Assembly: GCF_024790395.1 (NCBI RefSeq)
Contig: NZ_JAJISC010000003.1
Coordinates: 310,001-374,000 of the forward strand
Length of the DNA stretch: 64,000 nucleotides
Reading direction: 5' to 3'
Source: Halomonas dongshanensis
GTDB lineage: Bacteria > Pseudomonadota > Gammaproteobacteria > Pseudomonadales > Halomonadaceae
Shown: positions 36,309 through 47,865 of the stretch, piece by piece
Position numbering within the stretch: position 1 is the stretch's first letter
How the letters are laid out: each line of letters opens with the position of its first letter
The notes under the pieces: generated by a model
Told to the model about the DNA's origin: nothing
Database searches by the model: none
What the model saw: the letters and a program-made list of their open reading frames with translations, nothing else
Program-made: the position numbers and the translations under genes

Positions 36309-37280
36309 ATGTCGCACCCTTTTCAAGACCTTTCGCCCGACCGTCTCATGTCGGCCTTGGAGTCCAAGGATATCTGGCCGACCGGTGAGCCCTTTGCCCT
36401 CAATAGCTACGAGAATCGCGTCTTCATGCTACGCGACGAGCAGGGGCAGCGCTGGGTCGCCAAGTTCTACCGGCCCGACCGCTGGTCGGATGCGCTCATT
36501 CAAGAAGAGCACGATTTTCTTCAGGAGCTGGCCGCAGAGGACATTCCCGTGGCCGCGCCCTGGCGCGACGATGCGGCGCAGTCGTTGCATCGGTATCAGG
36601 AATTTCGTTTCGCGCTCTTTCCCTTCATTCCAGGTCAGGCGCCCGAGCTCGACCAGCCCGACCACTTGTTTGCCTTGGGGCAGTTACTTGGACGGCTGCA
36701 CGCGGTATCCGCGCGCGAGCATTTTCAGCATCGCCCCACACTTGCGTTAGAAGCAGGCGTGCGCGAGGCAGGCGAGCGGGTATTGGCAAGCGGGCGTATG
36801 AGCGCGCAGCAGGCACGAGCCTATCGCAGTGTGGTGCACCGTATTGCCGATACGCTGGCGCGATATAAGCCTACGTTGATTCGCTGTCATGGCGACTGCC
36901 ACTTGGGTAACGTGCTGGGTCGGGAAGACGCCTTCACACTGGTGGATTTTGACGACTGCCTCATGGCCCCGGCCATTCAAGACGTATGGATGCTGCTACC
37001 CACTAGCGATCAGCAGAGCTGGCAGGCGCAGCTTAGCGAAGTCTCGGAAGGCTACGAAGAGAGCCGCGCTTTTCCTTTTGAGGAGCTGGCGCTGATTGAG
37101 CCGTTGCGCGCCTATCGCCTGGTGCGTCATAGCGCCTGGCTGATCTCGCGCTGGGACGACCCAGCTTTCCCTCAGGCCTTTCCCTGGGTCGCTGACCAGC
37201 ACTATTGGGACGCCCACATCCGCCAGCTAGAAAGTCAGGTATTGCAGCTCGAGGAGCCGCGCTGGTTGGCGGGGCCCTAA
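36309..37280 (+). CDS. srkA: Stress response kinase SrkA (YihE/RdoA)
   Basis: A 323-residue aminoglycoside-phosphotransferase-fold Ser/Thr kinase. Characteristic segments: LNSYENRVFMLRDEQGQRWVAKFYRPDRW, the catalytic loop RCHGDCHLGNVL and the metal-binding LVDFDDCLMAPAIQDVWML. In E. coli SrkA dampens stress-induced death, likely by opposing MazEF. ATG 36309 has GGGAG 6 nt upstream. It starts 39 bp after comF, so co-transcription is likely. Confidence 0.92.
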   Translation: MSHPFQDLSPDRLMSALESKDIWPTGEPFALNSYENRVFMLRDEQGQRWVAKFYRPDRWSDALIQEEHDFLQELAAEDIPVAAPWRDDAAQSLHRYQEFRFALFPFIPGQAPELDQPDHLFALGQLLGRLHAVSAREHFQHRPTLALEAGVREAGERVLASGRMSAQQARAYRSVVHRIADTLARYKPTLIRCHGDCHLGNVLGREDAFTLVDFDDCLMAPAIQDVWMLLPTSDQQSWQAQLSEVSEGYEESRAFPFEELALIEPLRAYRLVRHSAWLISRWDDPAFPQAFPWVADQHYWDAHIRQLESQVLQLEEPRWLAGP

Positions 37281-37386
37281 GGCCTGGCCCATCTGCCCCC
37301 GGCGGGTGAATTACGGTAAGATAGCGGGCCTTGAAAACCTGGGGCTATGTACCCCACGCATAAGCAGTTCGTTATGAGGCTCGACC

Positions 37387-37941
37387 ATGACCGATGACAT
37401 CGCCCAGTACTACCGCCAGATTATCACTGCCCTCGGTGAGGATGCGGAGCGCGAAGGGCTCGTCGATACGCCCAAACGCGCGGCCAAGGCCATGCAGTTC
37501 CTTACCGCAGGCTACCAGCAGTCGCTGGAAGACCTGGTCAATGGCGCGGTGTTCGAGTCCGACGCCGATGAGATGGTGCTGGTCAAGAACATCGAGCTCT
37601 ACTCTATGTGCGAGCACCATCTTTTACCCTTCATCGGCAAGTGCCATATTGCCTATATGCCCAGCGGCAAGGTGCTCGGGCTTTCCAAATTTGCCCGCAT
37701 CGTCGATATGTACGCGAGGCGCATGCAGATCCAGGAGAACCTTACGCGCGAGATCGCCGATGCGGTGCTCGAAGTGACCGGAGCACGTGGCGTTGCGGTC
37801 GTGATCGAGGCGCGCCATCTGTGCATGATGATGCGCGGCGTTGAGAAACAGAACTCGAGCATGACGTCCTCGGTGATGCTGGGTGATTTCCGCTCCAAGC
37901 CGACCACGCGTCAGGAGTTTTTGACCCTGGTCACGCAATAA
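37387..37941 (+). CDS. folE: GTP cyclohydrolase I
   Basis: Makes 7,8-dihydroneopterin triphosphate from GTP, the first step of folate synthesis. 184 residues, full length. Zinc ligands and active site are visible in [20 protein letters not shown] and in [40 protein letters not shown] is the conserved central helix. The ATG follows a GAGG site. A stem-loop with a short T run lies downstream. Confidence 0.97.
   Translation: MTDDIAQYYRQIITALGEDAEREGLVDTPKRAAKAMQFLTAGYQQSLEDLVNGAVFESDADEMVLVKNIELYSMCEHHLLPFIGKCHIAYMPSGKVLGLSKFARIVDMYARRMQIQENLTREIADAVLEVTGARGVAVVIEARHLCMMMRGVEKQNSSMTSSVMLGDFRSKPTTRQEFLTLVTQ
37902..37920 (+). repeat. Direct repeat, copy 1 (end of folE)
   Basis: GACCACGCGTCAGGAGTTT encodes the TTRQEF end of FolE and recurs at 38021-38040 with a single inserted C. 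Confidence 0.75.
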
Positions 37942-37983
37942 CACGCCCGCGCGCTTCCGGCAAACTTGGTCAATTCGGCATTT

Positions 37984-38007
37984 TCGTCTTAGCATGAAGA
38001 CGATTTT
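37984..38007 (+). terminator. Putative terminator of folE
   Basis: TCGTCTT (37984-37990) and AAGACGA (37997-38003) with a 6-nt loop, then TTTT. Moderate strength. Confidence 0.6.
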
Positions 38008-38020
38008 ACCTGCCTTGGAC

Positions 38021-38040
38021 GACCACCGCGTCAGGAGTTT
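38021..38040 (+). repeat. Direct repeat, copy 2 (ribosome site of gabD)
   Basis: GACCACCGCGTCAGGAGTTT, nearly identical to 37902-37920; here its CAGGAG serves as the ribosome binding site of gabD. Confidence 0.75.
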
Positions 38041-38043
38041 GTC

Positions 38044-39513
38044 ATGGAAGCGCTCAACGAAATTCTTAGCGAAACACAGCTTTACTGCCCCTTTGCCTAC
38101 ATCGATGGCAGCTGGGTCGCCGCCGATAGTGGTGCTCAGATCGACGTCGTCAACCCGGCCACCGGCGAGAAAATCGGCGATGTGCCGCGTTTGGGCAAGG
38201 CGGAGACGCTTAGAGCCATCGATGCGGCCGATGCGGCGCTGCCTGCCTGGCGCGCCCAAACGGCGCAGGAGCGCGCCGATCTCTTGCTCAAGTGGTACGA
38301 CCTTATGCTCGAGCACCAAGAGGATTTGGCGCAGCTGATGACGCTTGAGCAGGGCAAGCCGCTCAAAGAGGCGCAGGGGGAGATTACCTACGCCGCCAGT
38401 TTCCTGCGCTGGTTCGCCGAAGAGGGGCGGCGCATCTACGGCGAAACCATTCCGGCTGCCAAATCCAATCAGCGCATCGTCGTCACCAAGCAGCCTGTTG
38501 GCGTAGTGGGCGCCATTACGCCGTGGAACTTTCCCGCAGCGATGATCACCCGCAAGGTAGGCGCTGCGCTGGCGGCGGGCTGCACCATCGTGGTCAAGCC
38601 CGCAAGCCAAACGCCGCTTTCGGCCACCGCACTTGCCTATCTTGCCGAGCGCGCCGGTATACCCCGGGGCGTGTTCAACGTGGTACCCGGCAGCGCCAGC
38701 GAGATTGCCAAGGCGCTGACTACCTCGCCCAAGGTGCGCAAGATCACCTTCACCGGCTCCACTGAAGTGGGCCGTCAGCTGATGGCGCAAGCGGCCGAGC
38801 ACGTGCAAAAAATCTCGCTCGAACTGGGTGGCAACGCCCCCTTCATCGTATTTGAAGACGCCGATCTCGACGCGGCCGTCGAAGGCGCCATGGCGGCCAA
38901 GTTCCGCAACGCCGGGCAAACCTGTATTTGCACCAACCGCTTCTTGGTTCAGACCAGTATCATCAACGCCTTCTGTGAGAAGCTGGCGGCGGCGATGAAT
39001 AGCGAGCTGAACGTGGGTAACGGCGTTGAAGACAACGTCAACATCGGTCCGCTGATCGATGAAGATGGCGTCAAGAAGGTCAGCGAGCACGTTCAGGACG
39101 CCGTCGATAAAGGCGCCGAGCTTCTGCTTGGGGGGCATCCGCACCCGCTGGGTGGTAACTTCTTTACCCCAACGCTGATTGGCTTTGCCAGCGCCGAGAT
39201 GAAAGTGGCCCACGAGGAGACCTTCGGGCCGTTGGCGGCCGTTTTCCCCTTCGACGACGAAGAAACGGCCATCGAAATGGCCAACGACACCCAGTATGGA
39301 CTTGCCTCGTACTTTTACTCGCGTGATATGGCGCGCGTATGGCGGGTGTCGGAAGCGCTGGAGTACGGCATGGTGGGAATCAATACCGGCCTAATCTCCA
39401 ACGCCGCAGCGCCCTTTGGCGGGGTCAAGGCATCCGGTCTTGGCCGCGAGGGTGGCCACCAGGGGCTCGATGAGTTCCTCGAAACCAAATACCTGTGTAT
39501 CGATTTGGGCTAG
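38044..39513 (+). CDS. gabD: Succinate-semialdehyde dehydrogenase (GabD-like)
   Basis: A 489-residue NAD(P)-dependent aldehyde dehydrogenase. The GabD-type features are ITPWNFPAAMITRKVGAALAAGC, the cofactor loop FTGSTEVGRQLM, the catalytic Glu in ISLELGGNAPF and the nucleophile Cys in NAGQTCICTNRF (the paired Cys pattern of succinate-semialdehyde dehydrogenases), plus the C-terminal GLGREGGHQGLDEFLETKY. It oxidises succinic semialdehyde to succinate, the last step of GABA breakdown. No GABA transaminase gene is next to it here. CAGGAG lies 7 nt before the ATG. Confidence 0.9.
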   Translation: MEALNEILSETQLYCPFAYIDGSWVAADSGAQIDVVNPATGEKIGDVPRLGKAETLRAIDAADAALPAWRAQTAQERADLLLKWYDLMLEHQEDLAQLMTLEQGKPLKEAQGEITYAASFLRWFAEEGRRIYGETIPAAKSNQRIVVTKQPVGVVGAITPWNFPAAMITRKVGAALAAGCTIVVKPASQTPLSATALAYLAERAGIPRGVFNVVPGSASEIAKALTTSPKVRKITFTGSTEVGRQLMAQAAEHVQKISLELGGNAPFIVFEDADLDAAVEGAMAAKFRNAGQTCICTNRFLVQTSIINAFCEKLAAAMNSELNVGNGVEDNVNIGPLIDEDGVKKVSEHVQDAVDKGAELLLGGHPHPLGGNFFTPTLIGFASAEMKVAHEETFGPLAAVFPFDDEETAIEMANDTQYGLASYFYSRDMARVWRVSEALEYGMVGINTGLISNAAAPFGGVKASGLGREGGHQGLDEFLETKYLCIDLG

Positions 39514-39535
39514 GGCATCAACCAGGCTATCAACG

Positions 39536-39563
39536 AAGAAGGTCGGCATCTGTCGACCTTCTT
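39536..39563. terminator. Stem-loop between convergent gabD and purH
   Basis: AAGAAGGTCG (39536-39545) and CGACCTTCTT (39554-39563), perfect 10-bp stem with an 8-nt loop; positioned to stop transcription from both sides though T runs are poor. Confidence 0.65.
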
Positions 39564-39596
39564 GTTAGTGCGCTGACGCTGCGATCAAAACCTCGA

Positions 39597-41189
<1,593 letters not shown>

Positions 41190-41220
41190 GTGCATCGATG
41201 AGAAAAAACAACGCCCCATG

Positions 41221-41544
41221 TCATGGGGCGTCACCTTCGAGAAGTCCGTACTGCTTGAGTTTTTTGCGCAACGTGCCACGGTTGAGACCCAGCACGTCGG
41301 CAGCGCGCGTCTGGTTGCCGTCGGTGTGTTCCATGACACAGGCAAGCAGGGGCGCTTCCACTTCGGCCATCACCATGGCGTACAGGTCGGAGGCCTGCCC
41401 ACCATCGAGATGCTCGAAGTAGCGGCGCATGGCCGCCTCGACCGCTTCACGCAGCGGCTGTGGTGGCGGCGTCGACGCGACCGATTCGGCCGCAGAGGGC
41501 ATTTGCATCCACACATCTTGAGTCAGCAGATCGCGTTCGGTCAT
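41221..41544 (-). CDS. fis: Nucleoid protein Fis
   Basis: A 107-residue DNA-bending protein. The C-terminal HTH ([27 protein letters not shown]) is the Fis signature and is preceded by the [15 protein letters not shown] helix. The N-terminus is slightly longer than in E. coli Fis (98). The start overlaps the dusB stop by 4 bp (ATGA), the classical dusB-fis operon, here continued by purH. Confidence 0.96.
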   Translation of the reverse strand: MTERDLLTQDVWMQMPSAAESVASTPPPQPLREAVEAAMRRYFEHLDGGQASDLYAMVMAEVEAPLLACVMEHTDGNQTRAADVLGLNRGTLRKKLKQYGLLEGDAP

Positions 41545-42581
41545 GCAGCATTGCTTCCTTTAGCGAACAAGGGCGCTTGAGCGTCGGGGGAGATGGCGCG
41601 ATCAATCCATTCGAACTGTTCCGCGGGTGACGTCAGCGCATTGAATTGTTGTTTTAGCGCACGCTGCTGCTCGGCAGTAAAGCGTGCGTCACTCTCTATA
41701 TGCCAGCCTACGTGCTTGCGGGCAATACGTACGCCCATGGTCTGGCCATAAAATGCGTGCAGCGCAGCCAAATGCTCGCCGAGAACCGCGCGGCGCTCAG
41801 CGAAGCTCGGTGGCGCCAGCGTCTGGCCTTCGGCAAGGTAGTGGCGAATCTGTTGGAAAATCCATGGATTGCCCTGGGCGCCGCGCCCGACCATGACCGC
41901 ATCGGCACCCGTATAGCCTAGCACCCAGGCGGCCTTTTCGGGCGAATCGATATCGCCATTGGCAAACACCGGAATGCCGATGCGCGACTTGATCTCGGCA
42001 ATGGTGTCGTACTCGGCGTTGCCGGTATAGCGCTGCTGGCGGTGGCGACCGTGAACCGCTAGCGCCTGAATGCCGGCCGCTTCGGCCATCTTCGCCACGC
42101 GCAGGCCGTTGTTGCTATCGGCGCACCAGCCGGTGCGGATTTTGAGCGTCACGGGAACGTCGACGGCGGCAACCACGGTGGTAAGAATCTCGTTGACCAA
42201 GGGTTCGTCGCGCAGCAGTGCCGAGCCCGCCGCTTTGTTACACACCTTCTTCGCCGGGCAGCCCATGTTGATATCGATGACTTCGGCACCGAGCTCGACG
42301 TTCAACCGCGCCGCCTGGGCCAGCATCTCGGCGTCGCCACCGGCGATTTGCACCACGCGCGGGCCTGGCTCCCCGGTATGGTCCATACGCAGCTGGGACT
42401 TGCGCGTGTGCCATAGGCTCGGGTCGGCGGTGACCATCTCGCCCACCACCCAGCCCGCGCCGAGCCGTCGGCATAGCTGGCGAAACGGACGGTCGGTCAC
42501 GCCCGCCATCGGCGCCAGAATGACGGGATTGCTCAGACGATAAGGGCCCACGGCGGGGGCGGGAAGTACGGCATGGGTCAT
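41541..42581 (-). CDS. dusB: tRNA-dihydrouridine synthase B
   Basis: FMN-dependent enzyme that reduces uridine in the tRNA D-loop. A 346-residue TIM barrel beginning [23 protein letters not shown], with the catalytic-cysteine motif [20 protein letters not shown] and [22 protein letters not shown], and [13 protein letters not shown] near the FMN phosphate site. It precedes fis with a 4-bp overlap, as in most gammaproteobacteria. No promoter was identified with confidence in the 164-bp spacer to prmA. Confidence 0.96.
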   Translation of the reverse strand: MTHAVLPAPAVGPYRLSNPVILAPMAGVTDRPFRQLCRRLGAGWVVGEMVTADPSLWHTRKSQLRMDHTGEPGPRVVQIAGGDAEMLAQAARLNVELGAEVIDINMGCPAKKVCNKAAGSALLRDEPLVNEILTTVVAAVDVPVTLKIRTGWCADSNNGLRVAKMAEAAGIQALAVHGRHRQQRYTGNAEYDTIAEIKSRIGIPVFANGDIDSPEKAAWVLGYTGADAVMVGRGAQGNPWIFQQIRHYLAEGQTLAPPSFAERRAVLGEHLAALHAFYGQTMGVRIARKHVGWHIESDARFTAEQQRALKQQFNALTSPAEQFEWIDRAISPDAQAPLFAKGSNAA

Positions 42582-42745
42582 AGCAGTATCGGTCGTACGA
42601 TCGGTGTGAAACGGCGAGTAGGGCGTTCGAGGGAGCGTATGATACGCCTACTCGCCAAAGGGGTGAAGGTTGACAGCGCGCTAATTCGCTTTTTAACGGC
42701 GTTTTACGTCTACGGTCGTTCCGCTGACCTCTTCTCGCTATTGGC

Positions 42746-43654
42746 TTAGGGGCGCTTGCCGGTCAGGCGTACCCAGCCTTCGCGTATCACGGGTTCATCC
42801 ATGCTAAGACCCTCGGCGCGGTAGGCGTCGAGGACCTCATCGGCCTGGTTGGCGAGAATGCCCGAAAGCGCCAAGCGCCCTTGCGATGCCACGTGCCCGG
42901 CAATCGTCGGGGCAAGCTCGGTCAGCGGCCCGGCCAGAATGTTGGCGATGACCACCGGGTAGGTGTTAGGCGCGAGCTGCTCGGGATAGTAGAGATCGAA
43001 GGCCTCGGCGGCAATGGCGTTGCGCTCGGCGTTGTCACGGCTTGCTTGAAGCGCCTGGGGGTCGATATCGGTGCCGTCGGCGTGCGTGGCACCAAGCTTG
43101 AGCGCGGCAATGGCGAGAATGCCGGAGCCGCAGCCTACGTCCAGTACCTGCTTGCCTTCGAGTTCACCGGCCACCGCCAAGCCATCGAGCCATTCGAGGC
43201 AGAGCGCTGTGGTGGGGTGAGTGCCGGTACCAAAGGCAAGGCCGGGGTCGAGGATCAGGTTGACCGCTTCGGCGTGGGGCGGCGTATGCCAGCTAGGCAC
43301 GATCCAGAGCCGCTCGCCCATCTGCAAGGGGTGGAAATCGTCCATCCACTCGCGCTCCCAGTCGCGATCGGCCAGCAGCTCGTATTCGATGGTGGGGCAC
43401 GCTTCGCCGGGCACGCGTTCGGCCCAGGCGGCCTCGATACGCGCGAGCATGGCATCGATGCCTTCGAGATCGTCATAGAGCCCGGTGAGAATGGTGTCCT
43501 GCCACAGTGGCGTCGTGCCGCGTTCGGGCTCGAACACCGGGTCGTCCTGAGCGTCTTGCAGGCCGATGGCGGTCGCACCCTCGTCCACGAGCAGCTCTTC
43601 GAGTAGCTCGGCCTGGTCGGGGGCGACGTGTGCTTTGAGTTGAAGCCACGGCAT
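42746..43654 (-). CDS. prmA: Ribosomal protein L11 methyltransferase
   Basis: Trimethylates ribosomal protein L11. With the ATG at 43654 (AAGGAG upstream) it is 302 residues. The N-terminal substrate domain starts MPWLQLKAHVAPDQAELLEELL; the SAM-binding motif is VLDVGCGSGILAIAALKLGA, preceded by LAFGTGTHPTTALCLEWLDG, and the post-motif is VVIANILAGPLTELAP. It lies downstream of accBC but behind a terminator, so it probably has its own promoter in the repeat-containing leader. Confidence 0.95.
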   Translation of the reverse strand: MPWLQLKAHVAPDQAELLEELLVDEGATAIGLQDAQDDPVFEPERGTTPLWQDTILTGLYDDLEGIDAMLARIEAAWAERVPGEACPTIEYELLADRDWEREWMDDFHPLQMGERLWIVPSWHTPPHAEAVNLILDPGLAFGTGTHPTTALCLEWLDGLAVAGELEGKQVLDVGCGSGILAIAALKLGATHADGTDIDPQALQASRDNAERNAIAAEAFDLYYPEQLAPNTYPVVIANILAGPLTELAPTIAGHVASQGRLALSGILANQADEVLDAYRAEGLSMDEPVIREGWVRLTGKRP

Positions 43655-43677
43655 GACGGCGTGCTCCTTGTAATAGT

Positions 43678-43733
43678 GAAACGTAAAAAAGAAAGCGTAG
43701 AAGTATGAACGCGTAAGTACGAAAGCGTAGAAG
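43678..43733 (-). repeat. Degenerate tandem repeat in the prmA leader
   Basis: Four related units of 13-16 bp on the plus strand: GAAACGTAAAAAA, GAAAGCGTAGAAGTAT, GAACGCGTAAGTAC and GAAAGCGTAGAAG. The exact 13-mer GAAAGCGTAGAAG recurs at 43691-43703 and 43721-43733. Confidence 0.7.
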
Positions 43734-43770
43734 AAGGCAGTGATTGAGCAGGCCTTATTGGCCGAAACGC

Positions 43771-43805
43771 AAAACGACGTGGGGCGGCCAAGCCATCCCA
43801 CGTCG
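43771..43805 (-). terminator. Terminator of accBC
   Basis: CGACGTGGG (43775-43783) and CCCACGTCG (43797-43805), 9-bp stem; on the minus strand followed by TTTT (43774-43771). Confidence 0.75.
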
Positions 43806-43841
43806 CATCATCTCACCGCTGAAGCTTACCGCTGAGCTCCA

Positions 43842-45185
43842 TTACTGGGCGCTAAGCTTCTTCTCCAGATAGTGGATGTTGACCCCACCCTGGCGGAAGG
43901 CGGTATCGCGTACCAAGTCTTTCTGCAGATCGATGTTGGTCTTGATGCCTTCGACCAGCAACTCGTCCAGGGCATTGCGCATGCGCGTCAGCGCGATCTC
44001 GCGGTCGGCGCCCCAGGTGATCAACTTGCCGATCAGCGAGTCGTAGTGCGGCGGCACGCTGTAGCCGGTGTAGAGGTGCGAATCCATGCGAACGCCAAGC
44101 CCGCCCGGTGCGTGGAACAGCGTCACCTTGCCGGGTGAGGGCATGAAGGTGCGCGCGTCTTCGGCATTGATCCGGCACTCGAAGGCGTGGCCGTTGAGCT
44201 TGACGTCTTCCTGGCGAATCGACAGCGGCTGACCAGAGGCGATACGCAACTGCTCTTTGACGATATCAACGCCGGTGACCATTTCGGTCACGGGGTGCTC
44301 GACCTGTACGCGGGTGTTCATCTCGATGAAGAAGAACTGGCCATCTTCATAAAGGAACTCGAAGGTGCCCGCGCCGCGGTAGTTGATCTCGATACAGGCC
44401 TGACGACAGGCTTCGAGGACGTTCGCGCGCGCTTCGGGATCGATACCGGGGGCCGGTGCTTCTTCCAGCACCTTCTGGTGACGACGCTGCAGCGAGCAGT
44501 CGCGATCATAGAGGTGAATGGCGTTGCCCTGGCCGTCGGCAAGCACTTGGACTTCGACGTGGCGCGGCTTTTCGAGAAACTTCTCCATGTAAACCGTGCC
44601 GTCGCCGAACGCCGCCTGGGCTTCGGTTTGGGTCACGGTGATGGAGGAAAGAAGCTGCGCTTCGCTGTGCACGACACGCATGCCGCGACCGCCGCCGCCC
44701 GCGGCCGCCTTGATGATGACCGGATAACCGATGCGCTTGGCCGTGGCCAGATTGGCGGCTTCGTCTTCGCCCAGCGGGCCGTTAGAGCCCGGTACGGTGG
44801 GAACGCCCGCTTTCTTCATCGCCTCGATGGCGCTGACCTTATCGCCCATCAGGCGGATGGTGTCGGCGCGCGGGCCGATGAAGGTGAAGCCCGAACGTTC
44901 GACCTGCTCGGCGAAGTTGGCGTTCTCGGAAAGAAAGCCGTAGCCCGGATGGATCGCGCTAGAGTCGGTGACCTCAGCGGCGCTGATCAACGCGGGGATG
45001 TTCAAGTAGGACTGGGCCGAGGAGGCCGGGCCGATGCAAACCGCTTCGTCGGCAAGGCGAACGTGCATCAGTTCGCGGTCGGCTTTGGAGTGCACGGCGA
45101 CGGTCTTGATGCCCAGCTCTTTACAGGCGCGCAGAATGCGAAGGGCAATCTCGCCGCGGTTTGCAATGAGTACCTTGTCCAGCAT
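43842..45185 (-). CDS. accC: Acetyl-CoA carboxylase biotin carboxylase subunit
   Basis: ATP-grasp enzyme that carboxylates the biotin on AccB. 447 residues from ATG 45185 ([25 protein letters not shown], identical in layout to E. coli AccC), with the ATP lid [14 protein letters not shown], catalytic [15 protein letters not shown] and the C-terminal end IHYLEKKL. An in-frame GTG 12 nt upstream is less likely. It follows accB by 31 bp and is terminated before prmA. Confidence 0.97.
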   Translation of the reverse strand: MLDKVLIANRGEIALRILRACKELGIKTVAVHSKADRELMHVRLADEAVCIGPASSAQSYLNIPALISAAEVTDSSAIHPGYGFLSENANFAEQVERSGFTFIGPRADTIRLMGDKVSAIEAMKKAGVPTVPGSNGPLGEDEAANLATAKRIGYPVIIKAAAGGGGRGMRVVHSEAQLLSSITVTQTEAQAAFGDGTVYMEKFLEKPRHVEVQVLADGQGNAIHLYDRDCSLQRRHQKVLEEAPAPGIDPEARANVLEACRQACIEINYRGAGTFEFLYEDGQFFFIEMNTRVQVEHPVTEMVTGVDIVKEQLRIASGQPLSIRQEDVKLNGHAFECRINAEDARTFMPSPGKVTLFHAPGGLGVRMDSHLYTGYSVPPHYDSLIGKLITWGADREIALTRMRNALDELLVEGIKTNIDLQKDLVRDTAFRQGGVNIHYLEKKLSAQ

Positions 45186-45216
45186 GGGAGAGTCCACCCG
45201 AATTGAATGTGAAAGA

Positions 45217-45672
45217 TTAGGCGATAACGATCATCGGCTGGTCGAACTCGACCGGCTCGCCGTCTTCCACCAGGATGGCCTCGACTACGCCGTCACGGTC
45301 GGCTTCGATCTGGTTCATCATTTTCATCGCTTCGACGATGCACACGGTATCGCCTTTCTTGATGGTGTCGCCCACTTCGACGAACGACTTAGCGCCCGGC
45401 GCCGGGCTGCGGTAGAAAGTACCGACCATCGGCGAGTTGACCGCGTCGCCACGGAAGCTCGCGCTTTCGGTTGCGGGTTCGCTGGCAGCCACGGGCGCTG
45501 CGGTCGGTACGGGGGCAGGCTGGGCGTACTGCGGCATCGGCTGGGGCTGCCAAGCGGTACCGTTGGGGTGACGACTGATACGGACGGACTCTTCGCCTTC
45601 CTGAATTTCGATCTCGCTGATGTTGGACTCTTCCAGCAGTTCGATGAGCTTCTTGACCTTGCGAATATCCAT
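45217..45672 (-). CDS. accB: Biotin carboxyl carrier protein of acetyl-CoA carboxylase
   Basis: A 151-residue carrier. The N-terminal helix [22 protein letters not shown] is typical of AccB, followed by a Pro/Ala-rich linker and the biotinyl domain with the EAMKM motif (Lys117 is the biotinylation site) and the thumb region [18 protein letters not shown]. It forms an operon with accC. The ribosome site is weak. The 252 bp upstream, between it and dsbD, carry no gene; aroQ, often found there in relatives, is absent. Confidence 0.96.
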   Translation of the reverse strand: MDIRKVKKLIELLEESNISEIEIQEGEESVRISRHPNGTAWQPQPMPQYAQPAPVPTAAPVAASEPATESASFRGDAVNSPMVGTFYRSPAPGAKSFVEVGDTIKKGDTVCIVEAMKMMNQIEADRDGVVEAILVEDGEPVEFDQPMIVIA

Positions 45673-45924
45673 GAGACGTAACCCTGTACTTTAGATGAAT
45701 GAAAATGGTCCATGCCGTGCGGCGAATCTGGCGGCGCCAAAGCGCAGTAAACCAGAATATGAAATCAAGAGAACGCTGCACGTTGACGAACGTTAACCCG
45801 TGGACAGCCCTAAAAGGAGAACGTTTCGCTAATGTGGAGGCGAAGTTTGCCCAAAAACGGGTTTATTGTCCAGCGACGGCCCTGGCATTGTGAAAACGCT
45901 GTTTTCTTAAGCCGAGGCGCTACG

Positions 45925-47775
45925 TCATTCGTCTTGTGCGACCCACGCGCTGACGGCTTGGAGATGGTCGGCAAGCTCAGCGGCCGAAAGTTCGCCCTGA
46001 ACCCTTGCCGGGCGCAGTTCTTCACCGTTATCGAAGAACAGAAGGCTTGGCGGGCCGAAGAGGCCGAAGTGATCGAGCAGCTCGCGGCTTTCGGCGTTGG
46101 TGCGAGTAACGTCGACGGCGATGGTGACGTAGTCCTCAAGCGCTACCGCCACGCGCGGATCAGGGTAAACGTCGCGCTCCATTAGCTTGCAGGCGATGCA
46201 CCATTCGGCGGTGAAGTGCACAAAGACCGGTCGCTCTTCATCGTTCAGGACGCGCTCAAGCGCATCGAGCGAGGAGACCATGATGAAGTCGGGCGCTTGT
46301 GTGGCGGAGCTTACGCCACTGCCCGAATGACCGCCGCCCAGCGCCGCCAGAGGGCGCAGCGGGTCATTGCCGCCTTGGGCAGCGCCGAGCGTCATAGCGA
46401 TGCCCCAGGTCAGCAGCAAGATGCCCAGCGTCTGGCGCGCGCGCGTCCAGCCCGAAGGGGCGTTCAGCGTTAGCGCGCCCAAGGCGAGCGCTGCGCCTAT
46501 GGCGAGTGCTGCCCACAGCAGGAGCGCCACGGGACCGACGACCAGACGTTCGATCATCCAGATGGCGACGCCCAGTAGCAAGAAGCCGAAAGCGAGTTTG
46601 ACGCCGTTCATCCACGCTCCCGTCCGCGGCAGCAGGGTGGTGCCCAGCGTGCCTACCAACAGCAGCGGCGCGCCCATGCCTAGCCCCAGGGCAAAGAGTA
46701 CGGCAGCACCCAAGGCGGCGTCGCCAGTGCTGGAAATGAACACCAAAGCACCTGCCAGGGGTGCTGTCACGCAGGGTGAGACCACCAGTACCGATAGCGC
46801 CCCCGCCACGGCCAAGCCCAGCGGGCCGCTCTGCTGGGCGCGCGCCTGTAAGGCTTCGATGCGTCCGGCCAGGCGGGGCGCCATGCGTAGATCGAAGCCG
46901 CCGAGCATGGCCGTTGCCAGTAGTATGAAGAGTGCGGCAAAGCTTCCTAGCACCAGCGGCGACTGCAGGTGCGCCTGTAGATTGAGCCCGGCACCGAACA
47001 GGCCCATGAGTACGCCGACGCCCGCGTAGGTTAGCGCCATACCCAAGACGTAGCTCATAGAGAGTGCGAACGCGCGTGTTTTAGTCGGGTTTTGGCCCAC
47101 GATGATCGACGAAAGAATCGGCATCATGGGCAGCACACAGGGGGTGAAGGTGAGTCCTAGGCCGGCGAGAAAGAATAGACCCAGCGCCAATGGAAGGCTT
47201 GCATCCTGCAGCAGACGAGTAAAGCGGCCATCGGCACTTTGCGGGGCGCTAAGCGGGGCTTCTTGGCGGGGAGTGTCAACGGCGCTGGCACTGGTGTCTG
47301 TACGATGCGGCGCGTTGGCAAAGGCGGCGGGCGCGTCGCTCTCTTGGGCTACGAGCGTTACCCGTTCGGGCGGATAGCAAAGCCCAGCATCGGCGCAGCC
47401 CTGAAAGGTGAGGGCGACATCCAGCGGGCCCGAATAGGTCTCGTTCAAGGGGGCCGAGAACACCACTTGATCACGATAAACGTCGACGTCACCCATGAAC
47501 TCGTCGTGGGTGCTAATACCGGGGGGCAACGCAAGCGCCTCAAGCGTTACGCCGTCATCGAGGCTTTCGAGGGCGAAGCGGTGGCGATAAAGATAATACC
47601 CTTCGGTGGCCTCTACGCCGATGTAGACGTTATCGCCATCGTGCCAGGCGCTCGGCACAAAGGCCTCAGAAACCGGCAGAAACTCATCCTGAGACGAGGA
47701 GAACCACTGCGCCTGAGCGCTTAGCGGAAGTAAAAAAGCGAGCGTGAAGAGTAAAAAGCGCAGCTGACGAAACAA
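45925..47775 (-). CDS. dsbD: Thiol:disulfide interchange protein DsbD
   Basis: Moves reducing power from cytoplasmic thioredoxin to the periplasm. A signal peptide (FRQLRFLLFTLAFLLPLSAQA) precedes the N-terminal DsbD-alpha domain with FQGCADAGLCYPP; then eight membrane helices with conserved Cys/Pro motifs (GLTFTPCVLPMMPI and SVLVVSPCVTAPLAGALV) and a C-terminal thioredoxin domain with the active site WCIACK. I choose a TTG start at 47775 because AAGGA lies 8 nt upstream and the signal peptide then starts properly; a GTG at 47820 would add a charged leader without a ribosome site. Confidence 0.93.
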   Translation of the reverse strand: MFRQLRFLLFTLAFLLPLSAQAQWFSSSQDEFLPVSEAFVPSAWHDGDNVYIGVEATEGYYLYRHRFALESLDDGVTLEALALPPGISTHDEFMGDVDVYRDQVVFSAPLNETYSGPLDVALTFQGCADAGLCYPPERVTLVAQESDAPAAFANAPHRTDTSASAVDTPRQEAPLSAPQSADGRFTRLLQDASLPLALGLFFLAGLGLTFTPCVLPMMPILSSIIVGQNPTKTRAFALSMSYVLGMALTYAGVGVLMGLFGAGLNLQAHLQSPLVLGSFAALFILLATAMLGGFDLRMAPRLAGRIEALQARAQQSGPLGLAVAGALSVLVVSPCVTAPLAGALVFISSTGDAALGAAVLFALGLGMGAPLLLVGTLGTTLLPRTGAWMNGVKLAFGFLLLGVAIWMIERLVVGPVALLLWAALAIGAALALGALTLNAPSGWTRARQTLGILLLTWGIAMTLGAAQGGNDPLRPLAALGGGHSGSGVSSATQAPDFIMVSSLDALERVLNDEERPVFVHFTAEWCIACKLMERDVYPDPRVAVALEDYVTIAVDVTRTNAESRELLDHFGLFGPPSLLFFDNGEELRPARVQGELSAAELADHLQAVSAWVAQDE

Positions 47776-47865
47776 GCGGGAATCCTTACATCGACGAACG
47801 AGCAGATAGCAGAAGGCCACCCGAAGGTGGCCTTTAGAGTACCAGGAGCGGACAAGGTTTCGCCG

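Noticed and set aside
37902..38040. IS or transposon ends at the folE/gabD repeat
   Set aside because: Only 80-120 bp lie between the copies and there is no inverted repeat or transposase sequence.
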